A stretch of DNA of 64,000 nt from Photobacterium carnosum (GTDB taxonomy: Bacteria; Pseudomonadota; Gammaproteobacteria; Enterobacterales; Vibrionaceae), in NCBI RefSeq assembly GCF_002849605.1, contig NZ_NPIB01000015.1:1-64000 (forward strand), written 5' to 3'. The translations under genes and the position numbers were made by a program. The notes below the pieces were generated by a model, which did not search any database, had not been told where the DNA came from, and saw nothing but the letters and a program-made list of their open reading frames with translations. This document shows positions 20,097 through 29,671 of the stretch, one piece after another. The first letter of the stretch is position 1; every line of letters starts with the position of its first letter.

Positions 20097-20107
20097 ATAA
20101 TTACTGA

Positions 20108-20926
20108 TCAGGCGTAGAGTGGACACTCTGTCACAAATCGTTGTCCATCTTCCCAGCGTAGCATGGTTAAGCTATTGCCCCATACGCAACCAGTGTCTAA
20201 ACCAATACAGTGTTCATCCTGATGACCCATCAATGCTGCCCAATGGCCAAAGACAATGGTTTTTCCTAATGGTTGATCTCGTTTAACGTCAAACCAAGGG
20301 ATTAGATTACCGACAGTGGGATCGTTGGGTTGTACTTTGCAGTGCATATCCAATCTGCCTTGAGGATCGCAAAATCGCATTCTCGTAAAGCTGTTGATCG
20401 TAAATCGTAGCCGTTCTAAGCGCGAAAGATCCTCTTGCCACCAATCAGGACCATCACCATACATGTTTTTTAGCAGCCACAAGTAATCATCAGACTGAAG
20501 TAATTGTTCAACTTCTTGAGCATATTGACGTGCTTGTTCAAGTGTCCATTGTGGTGTGATACCGGCATGCACCATCACCAGCGGATAGTGAGGATGCTCG
20601 GCTAGTAGTGGCTGGTGGCGTAACCAGTTAAGTAATTCTGGTCCGTCTTCTGCAGTGAAAATTTGATGAATATTATCACTTTTTTTAGCGCGTGCGGGTT
20701 GATGTGATACCGCTAATAAATGCAGATCATGATTGCCCAATATTACCGTGGCATGATCACCTAATGCTTTCACAAAGCGTAATGTTTCTAAAGATTCTGG
20801 TCCGCGCGCAACCAGATCGCCAGCAAGCCATAAATGATCATTAAGGGGATCGAAATTAGCTTGCGCCAGTAATTTTTTTAAATCGGGTAAACAGCCTTGA
20901 ATATCACCGACAAGATAAGTCGCCAT
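20108..20926 (-). CDS. apaH: Bis(5'-nucleosyl)-tetraphosphatase, symmetrical
   Basis: This 272-aa metallophosphoesterase splits Ap4A into two ADP and removes Np4 caps from RNA in enterics. The calcineurin-like motifs GDIQGC (residues 7-12), GDLVARGPES and GNHDLHLL are present. It is the last gene of the lptD-surA-pdxA-rsmA-apaG-apaH cluster, 50 bp after apaG, with a GGGAG ribosome-binding site. Confidence 0.96.
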   Translation of the reverse strand: MATYLVGDIQGCLPDLKKLLAQANFDPLNDHLWLAGDLVARGPESLETLRFVKALGDHATVILGNHDLHLLAVSHQPARAKKSDNIHQIFTAEDGPELLNWLRHQPLLAEHPHYPLVMVHAGITPQWTLEQARQYAQEVEQLLQSDDYLWLLKNMYGDGPDWWQEDLSRLERLRFTINSFTRMRFCDPQGRLDMHCKVQPNDPTVGNLIPWFDVKRDQPLGKTIVFGHWAALMGHQDEHCIGLDTGCVWGNSLTMLRWEDGQRFVTECPLYA

Positions 20927-20976
20927 GGTGCTCCCATTATTAATACGTTAATTAATATGAAATTAATCGTATTAGG

Positions 20977-21360
20977 TTAATGAAGAATGTTCGGTATTGC
21001 TAGTCGAAATGGTGCAATCTCAACTTTAAATACATTACCCGTATCATCTTCCATAGTGTATTGACCCTGCATAACACCAACGGGCGTTTCGATGACGGTG
21101 CCACTGGTATAAGTGAACTCATCTGCAGCATTAATATGTGGTTGTTGACCGATAACGCCATCGCCTTCAATAACCATTTTTTTATTATTAGCATCAGTGA
21201 TTAACCAATACCGCTTAAGTAAATGGGCGTTGCCTCGACCTAAATTTTTGATGGTGATGGTGTATGAAAAGACATAGCGTTGCAGTTCAGGTTGTGATTG
21301 TTCTGTAAGATAATGGCTTATAATGTGGCATTTAATCGTGGGGGGAGATGAGAGACTCAC
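20977..21360 (-). CDS. apaG: ApaG protein (DUF525 domain), GTG start
   Basis: This 127-aa single-domain protein has an ApaG immunoglobulin-like fold. It carries the family block RYWLITDANNKK, the GEGV-like EGDGVIGQQP segment and YTSGTVIETPVGVMQG. Its biochemical role remains unclear; it is linked to Ap4A metabolism by context. I place the start at the GTG at 21360 because an AAGGA ribosome-binding site lies 8 bp upstream and the length then matches E. coli (125 aa). Longer ATG starts at 21393 or 21444 give unmatched N-terminal extensions. Confidence 0.92.
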   Translation of the reverse strand: MSLSSPPTIKCHIISHYLTEQSQPELQRYVFSYTITIKNLGRGNAHLLKRYWLITDANNKKMVIEGDGVIGQQPHINAADEFTYTSGTVIETPVGVMQGQYTMEDDTGNVFKVEIAPFRLAIPNILH

Positions 21361-21494
21361 TGGCAATATCCTTTGCTGATGATTTATTCTCATTTTAGTA
21401 TTGTTAGCTGATAAATAAAGAAAACCCTGCCTAACACGTGACATGTTACACAGGGTTCTGATGTTATGTGCGCAGTTGTTAATGCGCGATAACG

Positions 21495-22316
21495 TTATTG
21501 CTCTTCTTTTTGGAAATTAACGTCAAGCCAATTCGCCATAGCAACAAATTGTTCAACCGTAATGTTTTCAGGGCGATGACCAGGGTTAACGCCTAGCGCT
21601 TCAAGTTGCTCTGGAGTGAACAAGCCTTTGTAACAGTTACGAATTGTTTTACGACGCTGGTTGAAGCCTTCACGACACACACGATCTAACCATTTACGGT
21701 TAGTACATGGGAACGGTAATACTTCATATGGTGTTAAACGTACTACGGCAGAATCTACTTTTGGTGCTGGTACAAAAGATTCTGGCGGCACTTCAAGTAC
21801 AGGCATCACTTTACAGTAATACTGTGCCATCACCGTTAGACGACCATAAGCCTTACTACCTGGACCTGCCGCTAGACGATTAACCACTTCTTTTTGAAGC
21901 ATAAAGTGCATATCTAATACGTCTTTATGGAACTCAAAAATGTGGAACATCAACGGGGTTGAGATGTTATAAGGCAAGTTACCGAAGATACGCAGCTTGT
22001 TATTCGGTTGAATAAGTTGCGTAAAATCGAAGCGCATTGCATCGCCTTCATGGATCGTTAGTTTTGAGGCAAGATCGGGGTGGTTGCGTAAACGCTCTGC
22101 CAAATCTCGGTCAAGTTCGATAACAGTAAAGTTATCAACTAACTTGCCAACATATTCAGTGATTGCACCAAGGCCGGGGCCAATTTCTACCAAGTTTTGG
22201 CCTGGTAAAGGGTTAATCGCTGACACAATGCCATCAATAATGTATGGGTCTTTTAAAAAGTTTTGGCCAAAGCGCTTACGCGCGCGGTGACCTAAGTGGA
22301 CTTGATCGCTGCTCAT
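21495..22316 (-). CDS. rsmA: 16S rRNA dimethyladenosine transferase RsmA (KsgA)
   Basis: This 273-aa SAM-dependent methyltransferase dimethylates A1518 and A1519 of 16S rRNA late in 30S assembly. It has [13 protein letters not shown] at the N-terminus, the SAM-binding motif [11 protein letters not shown] and the catalytic motif IV NLPYNIS. The C-terminal [10 protein letters not shown] region is typical of the family. Its ATG overlaps the pdxA stop by 4 bp, indicating translational coupling. Confidence 0.97.
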   Translation of the reverse strand: MSSDQVHLGHRARKRFGQNFLKDPYIIDGIVSAINPLPGQNLVEIGPGLGAITEYVGKLVDNFTVIELDRDLAERLRNHPDLASKLTIHEGDAMRFDFTQLIQPNNKLRIFGNLPYNISTPLMFHIFEFHKDVLDMHFMLQKEVVNRLAAGPGSKAYGRLTVMAQYYCKVMPVLEVPPESFVPAPKVDSAVVRLTPYEVLPFPCTNRKWLDRVCREGFNQRRKTIRNCYKGLFTPEQLEALGVNPGHRPENITVEQFVAMANWLDVNFQKEEQ

Positions 22317-23323
22317 GCTTGTTTTTCTACCAATTCGAGGGCGTGGGATAGCGCTGTCCGAAGGCTACCTATGTCTGCTTGCCCAGTACCTGCGAGTTCC
22401 AGTGCGGTACCATGATCTACTGAAGTTCTGATAAAGGGAAGTCCCAACGTAATGTTGACAGATTTACCGAAGCCTTTGTATTTTAGCACCGGTAACCCTT
22501 GATCGTGATACATGGCTAATACCGCATCGGCATTAGCTAAATATTTTTCTTGAAAGATGGTATCAGCCGGTAACGGCCCGATAAGATCCATACCTTCTTG
22601 TTGACGTAGTTGCTCTAATGTTGGAGTAATGGTGTTAATTTCTTCCATTCCCAAACAGCCATCTTCACCTGCATGAGGATTGAGCCCACAAACATAAATT
22701 TTTGGGAATTCAATGCCAAATTTAGTGACTAAGTCGGCGTGCAAGATACGAATAACTTGTTTGAGCCGAGGTTCTGTAATGGCCTTTGCGACACAGTTTA
22801 AAGGAATATGGGTTGTTACTAAAGCAACGCGTAAACCTTCAGTTGCGAGCATCATAACAACTTGCGCTGTATTTGATTGCTGCGCAAAAAACTCAGTGTG
22901 ACCACTAAAAGAAACCCCAGCGCGGTTGATTATCCCTTTATGAACGGGGCCGGTAACAACCGCTGCGAATTCACCATTCATACAGCCTAAGGCTGCACGC
23001 TCTAGTGTCGCTAATACATAGAGACCATTTTGCTCGTTAAGTTGCCCGGAGACAACCTTAACAGCACTATCAACCTGAACCACTGTCATGGTGCCTGCTT
23101 GATGTGGCTGAGTGGTTAGCTCGGGTTGATAAGGTAAAATGGTTAAAGGTAAACCTAATTGAGCCGCACGTTCTACCATAACCTGAGCATCAGCACAAAT
23201 GACAAGTTGGTGCGGCCAGTGTTGTTGGCACAAGGCAATGACTAAATCAGGGCCAATTCCGGCCGGTTCACCAGGGGTGATGACAATCCGTTGTATGTTA
23301 GTCATATGCTTGTTATTAGCCAT
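22313..23323 (-). CDS. pdxA: 4-hydroxythreonine-4-phosphate dehydrogenase
   Basis: This 336-aa NAD-dependent enzyme oxidises 4-phosphohydroxy-L-threonine in pyridoxal phosphate synthesis. It has the N-terminal [12 protein letters not shown] motif and the conserved metal-ligand histidine segments [16 protein letters not shown] and [11 protein letters not shown]. The start at 23323 has an AAGG ribosome-binding site within the surA 3' end and overlaps surA by 8 bp. A second ATG at 23305 aligns better with E. coli but lacks a ribosome-binding site. Confidence 0.96.
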   Translation of the reverse strand: MANNKHMTNIQRIVITPGEPAGIGPDLVIALCQQHWPHQLVICADAQVMVERAAQLGLPLTILPYQPELTTQPHQAGTMTVVQVDSAVKVVSGQLNEQNGLYVLATLERAALGCMNGEFAAVVTGPVHKGIINRAGVSFSGHTEFFAQQSNTAQVVMMLATEGLRVALVTTHIPLNCVAKAITEPRLKQVIRILHADLVTKFGIEFPKIYVCGLNPHAGEDGCLGMEEINTITPTLEQLRQQEGMDLIGPLPADTIFQEKYLANADAVLAMYHDQGLPVLKYKGFGKSVNITLGLPFIRTSVDHGTALELAGTGQADIGSLRTALSHALELVEKQA

Positions 23324-24623
23324 TATTTACCTTATTCATTTGTTCGATATATGCACCCGCACGTAGGTCTTGTAACCAGGTTTGTGCTTCTTCATTAAAC
23401 TTACGATTAAATAGGATTTGAGCCGCACGATTTTTTAATGCCGCTTCAGTACGATCGACATTACGACGACCTTCTACTTCAACAATGTGCCAGCCAAACT
23501 GTGATTTAAACGGTTGGCTAATTTTATCTATCGGTAATGTTTCTACTTCTTTTTCAAAAGCTGGTGCATAGATTGACGGTACTTGCCAGCCTAATTGGCC
23601 ACCATTCACCGCAGAACCAGGATCTGCGCTGTATTGTTTTGCTGCTGCTGCAAATGATTCTTTGCCGCTAATGATTTTTTGACGAATCGTTTCTAGTTCA
23701 CGTTTTGCAGCCGCGTCACTGAGAATAACCGAGGTTTTAATTAAAATATGGCGTGCTTTTACTTCAACTACAGAAACTGTTGGCATGCCTTTAACGTTAT
23801 TAATTTTTAAAATATGGTAACCAACACCACTACGGAAAGGACCGATGACACTGTCTTTGCTACTGGTTTTAATTTGGTCAGCAAAAATCGTTGGCATTTC
23901 TTCTTTGCTCATCCAGCCCCATTCGCCACCTTTCAGTGCTTTAGGGCCTTTTGAATAACGGTAAGCCAATTCAGCAAAATTAGCGCCTTTTTTTAGCTCG
24001 GCATAAATTTTATCCGCTTCTTGTTTGGCTTTTTCGCGGGTGGCTTTATCTGCATCGTCATCAACGGCAATTTGAATCTGACTGATGTTATATTGCACAT
24101 TTTGTTGGGTTTGTTTTGCTAATTGCGCTGCTAGGTTGTCTACTTCCTGAGGAAGAATATTCACTCGCTTACGAACAATAATAGTGCGTGCTTCAGAGGC
24201 TAGCATATCGTTACGTAATTGTTCACGGAACATAGGGTAGCTAATACCCGCACTGGCTAAATCTTGACGCAATTGCGCTACGGTCATTTTACGTTGTTTA
24301 GCAACATCAGCAACTGCTTGATCTAGTTGGCTTTCATCAATTCGTAAACCCAGTTGTTTCGCTTGTTGGATCTGCAAATTCTCCATAATCAATTTATCCA
24401 TCACTTGCTGACGTAAAATATTGTTAGGAGGCAGTTGTTGGCCTGCTGCTTCAGCATTAAGATGAACGGTTTTCAGCATTGCATTAACGTCACTTTGTAA
24501 AATAACGCCATCATTAACTGTGGTTACAATTTGATTTAATTCTTGCAGTTGGGGAGCCGCAACTGCTGTTGCAGTCATACCCATTAGCATTACGCTTAGC
24601 GCCGAATACTTCCACTTTTTCAT
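23316..24623 (-). CDS. surA: Periplasmic peptidyl-prolyl isomerase and outer-membrane protein chaperone SurA
   Basis: This 435-aa exported chaperone has a signal peptide at residues 1-23. An N-terminal chaperone domain follows, then two parvulin PPIase domains (about residues 170-275 and 285-385, each with the GGELGW-like signature GGEWGWM or GGQLGWQ). A C-terminal helix completes the chaperone core. It escorts unfolded outer-membrane proteins, including LptD, to the BAM complex. Its place directly after lptD is conserved and functionally sensible. The gap to lptD is 47 bp and contains a small hairpin. Confidence 0.97.
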   Translation of the reverse strand: MKKWKYSALSVMLMGMTATAVAAPQLQELNQIVTTVNDGVILQSDVNAMLKTVHLNAEAAGQQLPPNNILRQQVMDKLIMENLQIQQAKQLGLRIDESQLDQAVADVAKQRKMTVAQLRQDLASAGISYPMFREQLRNDMLASEARTIIVRKRVNILPQEVDNLAAQLAKQTQQNVQYNISQIQIAVDDDADKATREKAKQEADKIYAELKKGANFAELAYRYSKGPKALKGGEWGWMSKEEMPTIFADQIKTSSKDSVIGPFRSGVGYHILKINNVKGMPTVSVVEVKARHILIKTSVILSDAAAKRELETIRQKIISGKESFAAAAKQYSADPGSAVNGGQLGWQVPSIYAPAFEKEVETLPIDKISQPFKSQFGWHIVEVEGRRNVDRTEAALKNRAAQILFNRKFNEEAQTWLQDLRAGAYIEQMNKVNNG

Positions 24624-24670
24624 TTATAGTCCGTCATGTTGAGTGGCGATATGTATTATCGCCACGATCA

Positions 24671-27070
24671 TTAATTTTTAAGTGTGAATGGGTCTGCATA
24701 ACCCAGAATATTGCCGCCATCATCTGAAGCTTGACCAATTGGTCGCGCACCTTGAAGTCCAAGGAGACTAAACGAGAAACTAACATTGCTGTCGTATTCG
24801 GTAAAATCCTGGTTCAATGGATCTTTTGCATAGCGATTATAGCTTAAACCTATCATCCAACATGCAGAGCGGTAAACTAAACCTACACGGCTCTCTAGCA
24901 TTTTATTGACATTCATATCTTGGAAATAATCCGCGGTAATATCAATGTTGTCGTTAATAGGGAAACCTGCAGATAAGCCTAATTGTGAAATACCGTCACG
25001 TTTACCATTAACTTCAACATTAGGATTCTCAACATATTTAGTTAAGTAACTACTTGATACATAGCGATAACTTGGCTGAACAAAAACTCGTCCATTACGG
25101 TATTCAACCGCAGTACTGCCTTGCTGAACCTCATTTTCACTTGAGTCATATTGCATTGAACTTTTGAAGAACAAATTATCGTCAAGGTTAAATTCAGTTT
25201 CTAGTGCCGTTGCAGAATAACTTTTTGCTTCAGTGCCATCAGCGATGGGTTTATCAATATAGAAAATTTGACCCAATGAAAGGGTAAAACGTTCCTTAAA
25301 GTTTGCATCATAGTAACGCGTTGTGGCACCGACCGTAAATTGGTTCGCTGGTGCGATGTAATCATGACCACTATATGTTCTATCACTAAACAGGCCATAA
25401 TAGTCTTGTTGTAAACGGGTTGAGTCGTAGCCACCACCGTTATAATTAACCGGGTTATAGATGCCACTTTGGTCAACATTTTTAACGTATAAATATTGTA
25501 ACTGTGGCTCTAAGCTTTGGGTGTAATGTTCGCCCATAATTGAGGTGTCACGCTCAAAATACAAGCTACTGTTGACTCTAAACTCAGGCACCGTACGATT
25601 AGCTGTTTTATCGAGAGTACTTAATTTTGAATTTTCATTAACATCAAATTGTTGGTTGTAATGGGCATACCTTAATTTAGCTTGGGTGGTGACAGACCAC
25701 CAAGGCGTTGCATATGGCAAAGTTAATGTTGGATCAAAGGTAACCCGATCAGCCGTTGGTTTAGATCTATCATCGGTATCAAATTTACTGATACTCATCG
25801 GTAAACTAAAATCTAAACCATAAGGAAGATCAGATTTATAGTAGGTGCTCGATAGTTGGGGCATTAAACGGTATTGCGTGCCTTGACCACTTTCAGTTAG
25901 TGGTTGGAAGTCACGCACCATTAAGTTGGTGTCCCAATTATCATTACGATAAGCCAACGATGCTGTTTGTAGCAGGTTATTATCTTCACGTTGACCAATT
26001 ATAGAGTCAACGTCATCAAAATATTTAGCATCACTGACTTTGCTGTAATCAATGTTCAGTAACCAGTTTTCATCGATAATACCGCTGTGTGTCCATTGGA
26101 AACCCCAGCGTTTATCATAGTCTTGATGTTTTTTATCGTGGCCTAAATATTCACCGATCACTTTACCTTGACCGAAATCAGATAGGTAACGAAATTCAGA
26201 GGTTAACTGTAATCCTCTGTGGTTCATATACTTGGGGGTGAACGTTAAATCGTAATTGGGTGCTATGTTCCAGTAAAAAGGTGTTTCTAGCTCCATACCG
26301 TTTTTCGAACCGTAGCTAATTGACGGATATAGAAAACCAGTAAGACGTTGATCAGTAACTGGAACACGTAACCACGGTAGATAAAAAACAGGTACATCAA
26401 GCACTTCAAAACGGGCGTTATACAGATCGGCAAATGGTGAGTCACCATCACGTTCTAGGCTGCCAGCGGCAAAACGCCAACTTTTATCCTTACTTGGACA
26501 GGTTGTATATGTGCCGTCTTTCATCTTATAAAATTGAGTGCCATCAACATTACGACGTTCAATTAATTTAGCGTCACCACGGCCAGCCTGACAGGTCATT
26601 TGATAGACCGCATCATTCATTTGGGCATCTTTAGTATCAAGGTCGCTGGTTAAGCTTTTGGCATCAATATCCATGCTACCATCTTGATAGAAAACATTGC
26701 CGTTAGCGGTCACAATGTTGGTAGGTTGTTGCAAGGTCGCTTTATCAGCAACAATCGTTCGCGTACCTTGTTTTACGATCACATCACCTGAATATACAGC
26801 TGCTGTATTTTGTTGTGCTTCAACACGGTCAGCACTGATATGGATGGGTTCATTATTGGTGTCTTGTTTGCGATCTTTTTCCGGGATGCAGACACCACGT
26901 ACCATCGCAATTGGATTTTTGTTACCATTAATTGCATTATTAGCTGGATCAGCAATATTTTTTGGGGTGTGAGTATCACCGTTTGTAGGGGTAATATCAG
27001 CAGCCATTGCAGGGCCATATAGGGCTAAGCTAATCATGGTGGCTAGTAAACTGTGAGAGGTAAGTGACAT
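24671..27070 (-). CDS. lptD: LPS-assembly outer-membrane protein LptD
   Basis: This 799-aa protein, with LptE, inserts lipopolysaccharide into the outer leaflet. A signal peptide covers residues 1-23. The periplasmic OstA/LptA-like beta-jellyroll covers about residues 75-200, and the large beta-barrel fills the rest. Four cysteines remain after the signal: Cys61, Cys160, Cys191 and Cys737. By alignment, Cys61 and Cys191 correspond to E. coli Cys31 and Cys173. Only one cysteine, in an SACW context, is present where E. coli has the adjacent pair 724-725. The gene heads the surA-pdxA-rsmA-apaG-apaH cluster and is divergent from djlA. Confidence 0.96.
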   Translation of the reverse strand: MSLTSHSLLATMISLALYGPAMAADITPTNGDTHTPKNIADPANNAINGNKNPIAMVRGVCIPEKDRKQDTNNEPIHISADRVEAQQNTAAVYSGDVIVKQGTRTIVADKATLQQPTNIVTANGNVFYQDGSMDIDAKSLTSDLDTKDAQMNDAVYQMTCQAGRGDAKLIERRNVDGTQFYKMKDGTYTTCPSKDKSWRFAAGSLERDGDSPFADLYNARFEVLDVPVFYLPWLRVPVTDQRLTGFLYPSISYGSKNGMELETPFYWNIAPNYDLTFTPKYMNHRGLQLTSEFRYLSDFGQGKVIGEYLGHDKKHQDYDKRWGFQWTHSGIIDENWLLNIDYSKVSDAKYFDDVDSIIGQREDNNLLQTASLAYRNDNWDTNLMVRDFQPLTESGQGTQYRLMPQLSSTYYKSDLPYGLDFSLPMSISKFDTDDRSKPTADRVTFDPTLTLPYATPWWSVTTQAKLRYAHYNQQFDVNENSKLSTLDKTANRTVPEFRVNSSLYFERDTSIMGEHYTQSLEPQLQYLYVKNVDQSGIYNPVNYNGGGYDSTRLQQDYYGLFSDRTYSGHDYIAPANQFTVGATTRYYDANFKERFTLSLGQIFYIDKPIADGTEAKSYSATALETEFNLDDNLFFKSSMQYDSSENEVQQGSTAVEYRNGRVFVQPSYRYVSSSYLTKYVENPNVEVNGKRDGISQLGLSAGFPINDNIDITADYFQDMNVNKMLESRVGLVYRSACWMIGLSYNRYAKDPLNQDFTEYDSNVSFSFSLLGLQGARPIGQASDDGGNILGYADPFTLKN

Positions 27071-27240
27071 CTAATTCAACATTCCTGTATCAATTTGGTG
27101 CAAGGCGAATTGTTGCGCTTTTTACAAGCATTCCCGACAAATGACAGCTATCATAATGCAAATTTAACGCGACGGCATCTTTTCAGCGCATGCTGTTGGG
27201 TAAACAGTGAAAAAATTAACGAACTACCAGAGAGTATAGA

Positions 27241-28086
27241 ATGCAGAGAACAGGTATATGGGGAAAAATTTTCGGTGCTCTACTGGGATTATTGTTTGGC
27301 CCTAAATATATAGGTTTTTTAATTGGCTTATTTATTGGTCATCAATTTGATAAAGCGTATGCCCGCAAAAGGAATGGTGGTTTTAGCGGTTTTGGTGGTA
27401 AAAATGCCACTAATGCTGAGCGTCAAGCTGAGTTCTTTAATGCTTGTTTTGCTACCATGGGACACATGGCGAAGGCCAAAGGTCGCGTAACTGAAAATGA
27501 AATTCGTGTTGCCAGTACGATCATGGATCGAATGGGGCTACAAGGTGAATCTCGTCGCCAAGCACAAAATGCATTCCGTGAAGGAAAAGAAGATAACTTC
27601 CCTCTAGAAGAAACCCTTAACCGCGTTCGTAGTCGTGCTGGACGTGCTGATTTATTACAGTTTTTCTTAGAGCTTCAAATTCAAGCGGCGTTCGCTGACG
27701 GTGAATTACATCCTAGAGAGCGTGAGTTATTGCATGTAATTGCACGTTATCTTGGTTTCTCTGAAGCCCAATTAGAGCAACGTTTACAAATGCAAGAAGC
27801 CGCATTCCGTTTTCAACAAGGCGGTTATCATCAGCAGCAAGGCGGTAGTTTTAAAGCGCCACCCACTCGTGACCAATTAGCCGATGCGTTTAACGTGTTA
27901 GGTGTTAATGATGAAGCATCAGCACAAGAAGTGAAACGTGCTTACCGTAAACAAATGAATGAACACCATCCGGATAAATTGGCAGCAAAAGGTTTACCAC
28001 CAGAAATGATGGAAATCGCTAAGCAAAAAACCCAAGAGCTACAAGCTGCTTATGATTTGATCCGTAAAGAAAAAGGCTTTAAATAG
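27241..28086 (+). CDS. djlA: Membrane-anchored DnaJ-like co-chaperone DjlA
   Basis: This 281-aa protein has an N-terminal glycine-containing membrane segment (about residues 6-31). A TerB-like central domain follows at about 55-190. A Q/G-rich linker with FQQGGYHQQQGG leads to a C-terminal J domain with the HPD motif in NEHHPDKLAA. Type III J proteins of this kind stimulate DnaK at the membrane. It is divergent from lptD, as in other gammaproteobacteria, and followed by a strong terminator. Confidence 0.95.
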   Translation: MQRTGIWGKIFGALLGLLFGPKYIGFLIGLFIGHQFDKAYARKRNGGFSGFGGKNATNAERQAEFFNACFATMGHMAKAKGRVTENEIRVASTIMDRMGLQGESRRQAQNAFREGKEDNFPLEETLNRVRSRAGRADLLQFFLELQIQAAFADGELHPRERELLHVIARYLGFSEAQLEQRLQMQEAAFRFQQGGYHQQQGGSFKAPPTRDQLADAFNVLGVNDEASAQEVKRAYRKQMNEHHPDKLAAKGLPPEMMEIAKQKTQELQAAYDLIRKEKGFK

Positions 28087-28119
28087 TCAACTAACGGAAA
28101 CAATGATTGAACTGTAATA

Positions 28120-28148
28120 AAAAAAGCGAGCGTAATGCTCGCTTTTTT
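28120..28148. terminator. Bidirectional terminator between djlA and the convergent dehydrogenase gene
   Basis: A perfect 12-bp stem (28120-28131 with 28137-28148) with a GTAAT loop, flanked by A6 and T6, 34 bp after the djlA stop and 18 bp from the convergent gene's stop. It is effective in both directions by sequence. Confidence 0.93.
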
Positions 28149-28165
28149 GTGGCTGAAAATTGAGA

Positions 28166-29119
28166 TTAAAGCTGATTTTTATGGGTGCCTTGATGGAAGC
28201 TATTAATATTATCAATCAATTGATTCACTAATGTTTGAATGGCTGAGTCTGATCCCCACGCCACATGGGGCGTTAAAATTAGGTTTGGCAACTGACAATG
28301 AGCGATTAATGGGTTTGACGGCAATGCAGGCTCAGTTGTAAATACATCGATACCCGCACCCGCTATTTGGCATGAGAGTAGCGCATCCACTAAGGCTTGT
28401 TCGTTAATCAGACCGCCACGGCTGGTATTAATAATAATTGCGCTTGATTTCATCAGTGCTAATTGTGGCGCTGCAATCATATTCTTAGTGGTTGGCGTCA
28501 GTGGGCAATGAAGACTAATGATGTCAGCTTCCCGCAGCACTTGCTCAAATGGATGGTAGCCATCACGGCATTGGGTTGCCCCTGCATGTTCGGCAAATAG
28601 AACGTTCATTCCGAGGGCTTTAGCAACCGTTGCAACGGCTTGACCTAAACTGCCTTTACCCATGATCCCTAAGGTTGATCCTGCGACATCAGTAATGGAA
28701 TGCGTGAAAAAACAAAATTGTTGCTGACGTTGCCATTCACCGTTAGTGATGTCTTGTTGATAGCCAGCAAGATTGCGTTTGAGGGCAAAGATCATCGCGA
28801 TAACATGTTCTGGTACCGAGCGAGTGGCATAGCCTTGAATATTGGCGACTTTGATATTGTGATTGCGACAATAGTCGAGATCAACATTGTTGGTGCCTGT
28901 TGCGGCAATAGCGATAAATTTAAGTTGTGGTAACTTGGCCAGAACCTGACTATTGAGGACAACTTTATTGGTGATTGCAATGGTCGCGAGTTGTAGGCGC
29001 TCAATCACTTGTGATGGTGTAGTTGTAGCGTGTTGATGCCATTGGTGACAAAAAGTTGGGCGAGGAATACTAATGTGTGCAGGTATGGTTCCATGATCAA
29101 GAAAAACGATGGTTTCCAT
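28166..29119 (-). CDS. D-2-hydroxyacid dehydrogenase (glycerate dehydrogenase-like)
   Basis: This 317-aa NAD-dependent oxidoreductase belongs to the D-isomer 2-hydroxyacid dehydrogenase family. The Rossmann loop GKGSLG is present. The catalytic triad context is the Arg in NTSRGGLI, a Glu in the following segment and the His in TPHVAWG. The N-terminal catalytic domain has IAIAATGTNNVD. It most resembles HprA-type hydroxypyruvate/glycerate dehydrogenases, but substrate cannot be fixed by sequence. It is apparently a single gene, with the decayed rluA-like remnant directly upstream. Confidence 0.88.
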   Translation of the reverse strand: METIVFLDHGTIPAHISIPRPTFCHQWHQHATTTPSQVIERLQLATIAITNKVVLNSQVLAKLPQLKFIAIAATGTNNVDLDYCRNHNIKVANIQGYATRSVPEHVIAMIFALKRNLAGYQQDITNGEWQRQQQFCFFTHSITDVAGSTLGIMGKGSLGQAVATVAKALGMNVLFAEHAGATQCRDGYHPFEQVLREADIISLHCPLTPTTKNMIAAPQLALMKSSAIIINTSRGGLINEQALVDALLSCQIAGAGIDVFTTEPALPSNPLIAHCQLPNLILTPHVAWGSDSAIQTLVNQLIDNINSFHQGTHKNQL

Positions 29120-29185
29120 GGGTCATCTCAATAAACAATGAATACAAGCTTTACGCTAACATTCATTGTTATAGATGCCTACGAC

Positions 29186-29540
29186 CTATGGGTAAATTGT
29201 TTGCGTTGGCGCTTGTGGGTAAAACTCACACGGTGCAAAACGATGTATTGGCTTATCAGTTTTAGGGCGAGTAAAGGTTAGCTCTGCTGCGTGTAATAAC
29301 AGTCGCGGTGATGTCGTAATTGATTCAGCATTGGCATAGAAGTTATCACCTGAAATGGGGTGTCCTAACGCAAATACACTGTCATGGTGCTCAGGTTGAC
29401 GACCGGGATTAGATAATAAACCTGAAGGTTTGTTGACTGCGATAATATCGTTAGAGAGTATCTAACTAAGGATCGGCTGGTGGATTATAGTTCAATACTG
29501 GCAATGGTTTAATGATGCGCTCATCGGTGAGAGTGAAAAA
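29186..29540 (-). pseudogene. Decayed RluA-family pseudouridine synthase gene
   Basis: The minus strand encodes recognisable pieces of an RluA-type rRNA/tRNA pseudouridine synthase, but with three lesions. The N-terminal piece (RIIKPLPVLNYNPPADP) ends in TAG at 29466-29468 where homologues have Trp. A frameshift near 29453 then leads to DIIAVNKPSGLLSNPGRQ, followed by PEHHDSV. At about 29375 this jumps in frame straight to FALGHPISGDNFYA and the C-terminal PRLLLHAAELTF region, ending at a natural-looking stop at 29186-29188. The missing middle would contain the catalytic HRLD aspartate motif, so roughly 100-130 residues are deleted. No start codon is evident upstream. The locus cannot encode an active enzyme. 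Confidence 0.88.
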
Positions 29541-29600
29541 TTTGGTCAGCAGACTAATATGAATATATTAAAAGTGGTATGTCTATAATGTTATAGCCAT

Positions 29601-29645
29601 AAAAAAGCCGCCGATTAAATGTAGTAAACATATAATTGGCGGCTG
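29601..29645 (-). terminator. Terminator after rapA
   Basis: On the minus strand a 7-bp GC core (29638-29644 with 29606-29612), extended by A-T pairs, is followed by T6 at 29606-29601. The loop is long, about 15 nt. It lies 27 bp after the rapA stop and before the rluA-like remnant. Confidence 0.82.
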
Positions 29646-29671
29646 AATTTTTATGATGAGAACGTTAGTAA

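Noticed and set aside
27071..27240. Sigma-E promoter for lptD-surA
   Set aside because: E. coli lptD is sigma-E dependent, but I could not find a GGAACTT/TCAAA pair at proper spacing here.
27095..27313. Plus-strand 72-aa frame spanning the lptD/djlA gap and the djlA start
   Set aside because: It overlaps djlA out of frame and occupies the divergent promoter region; nothing supports translation.
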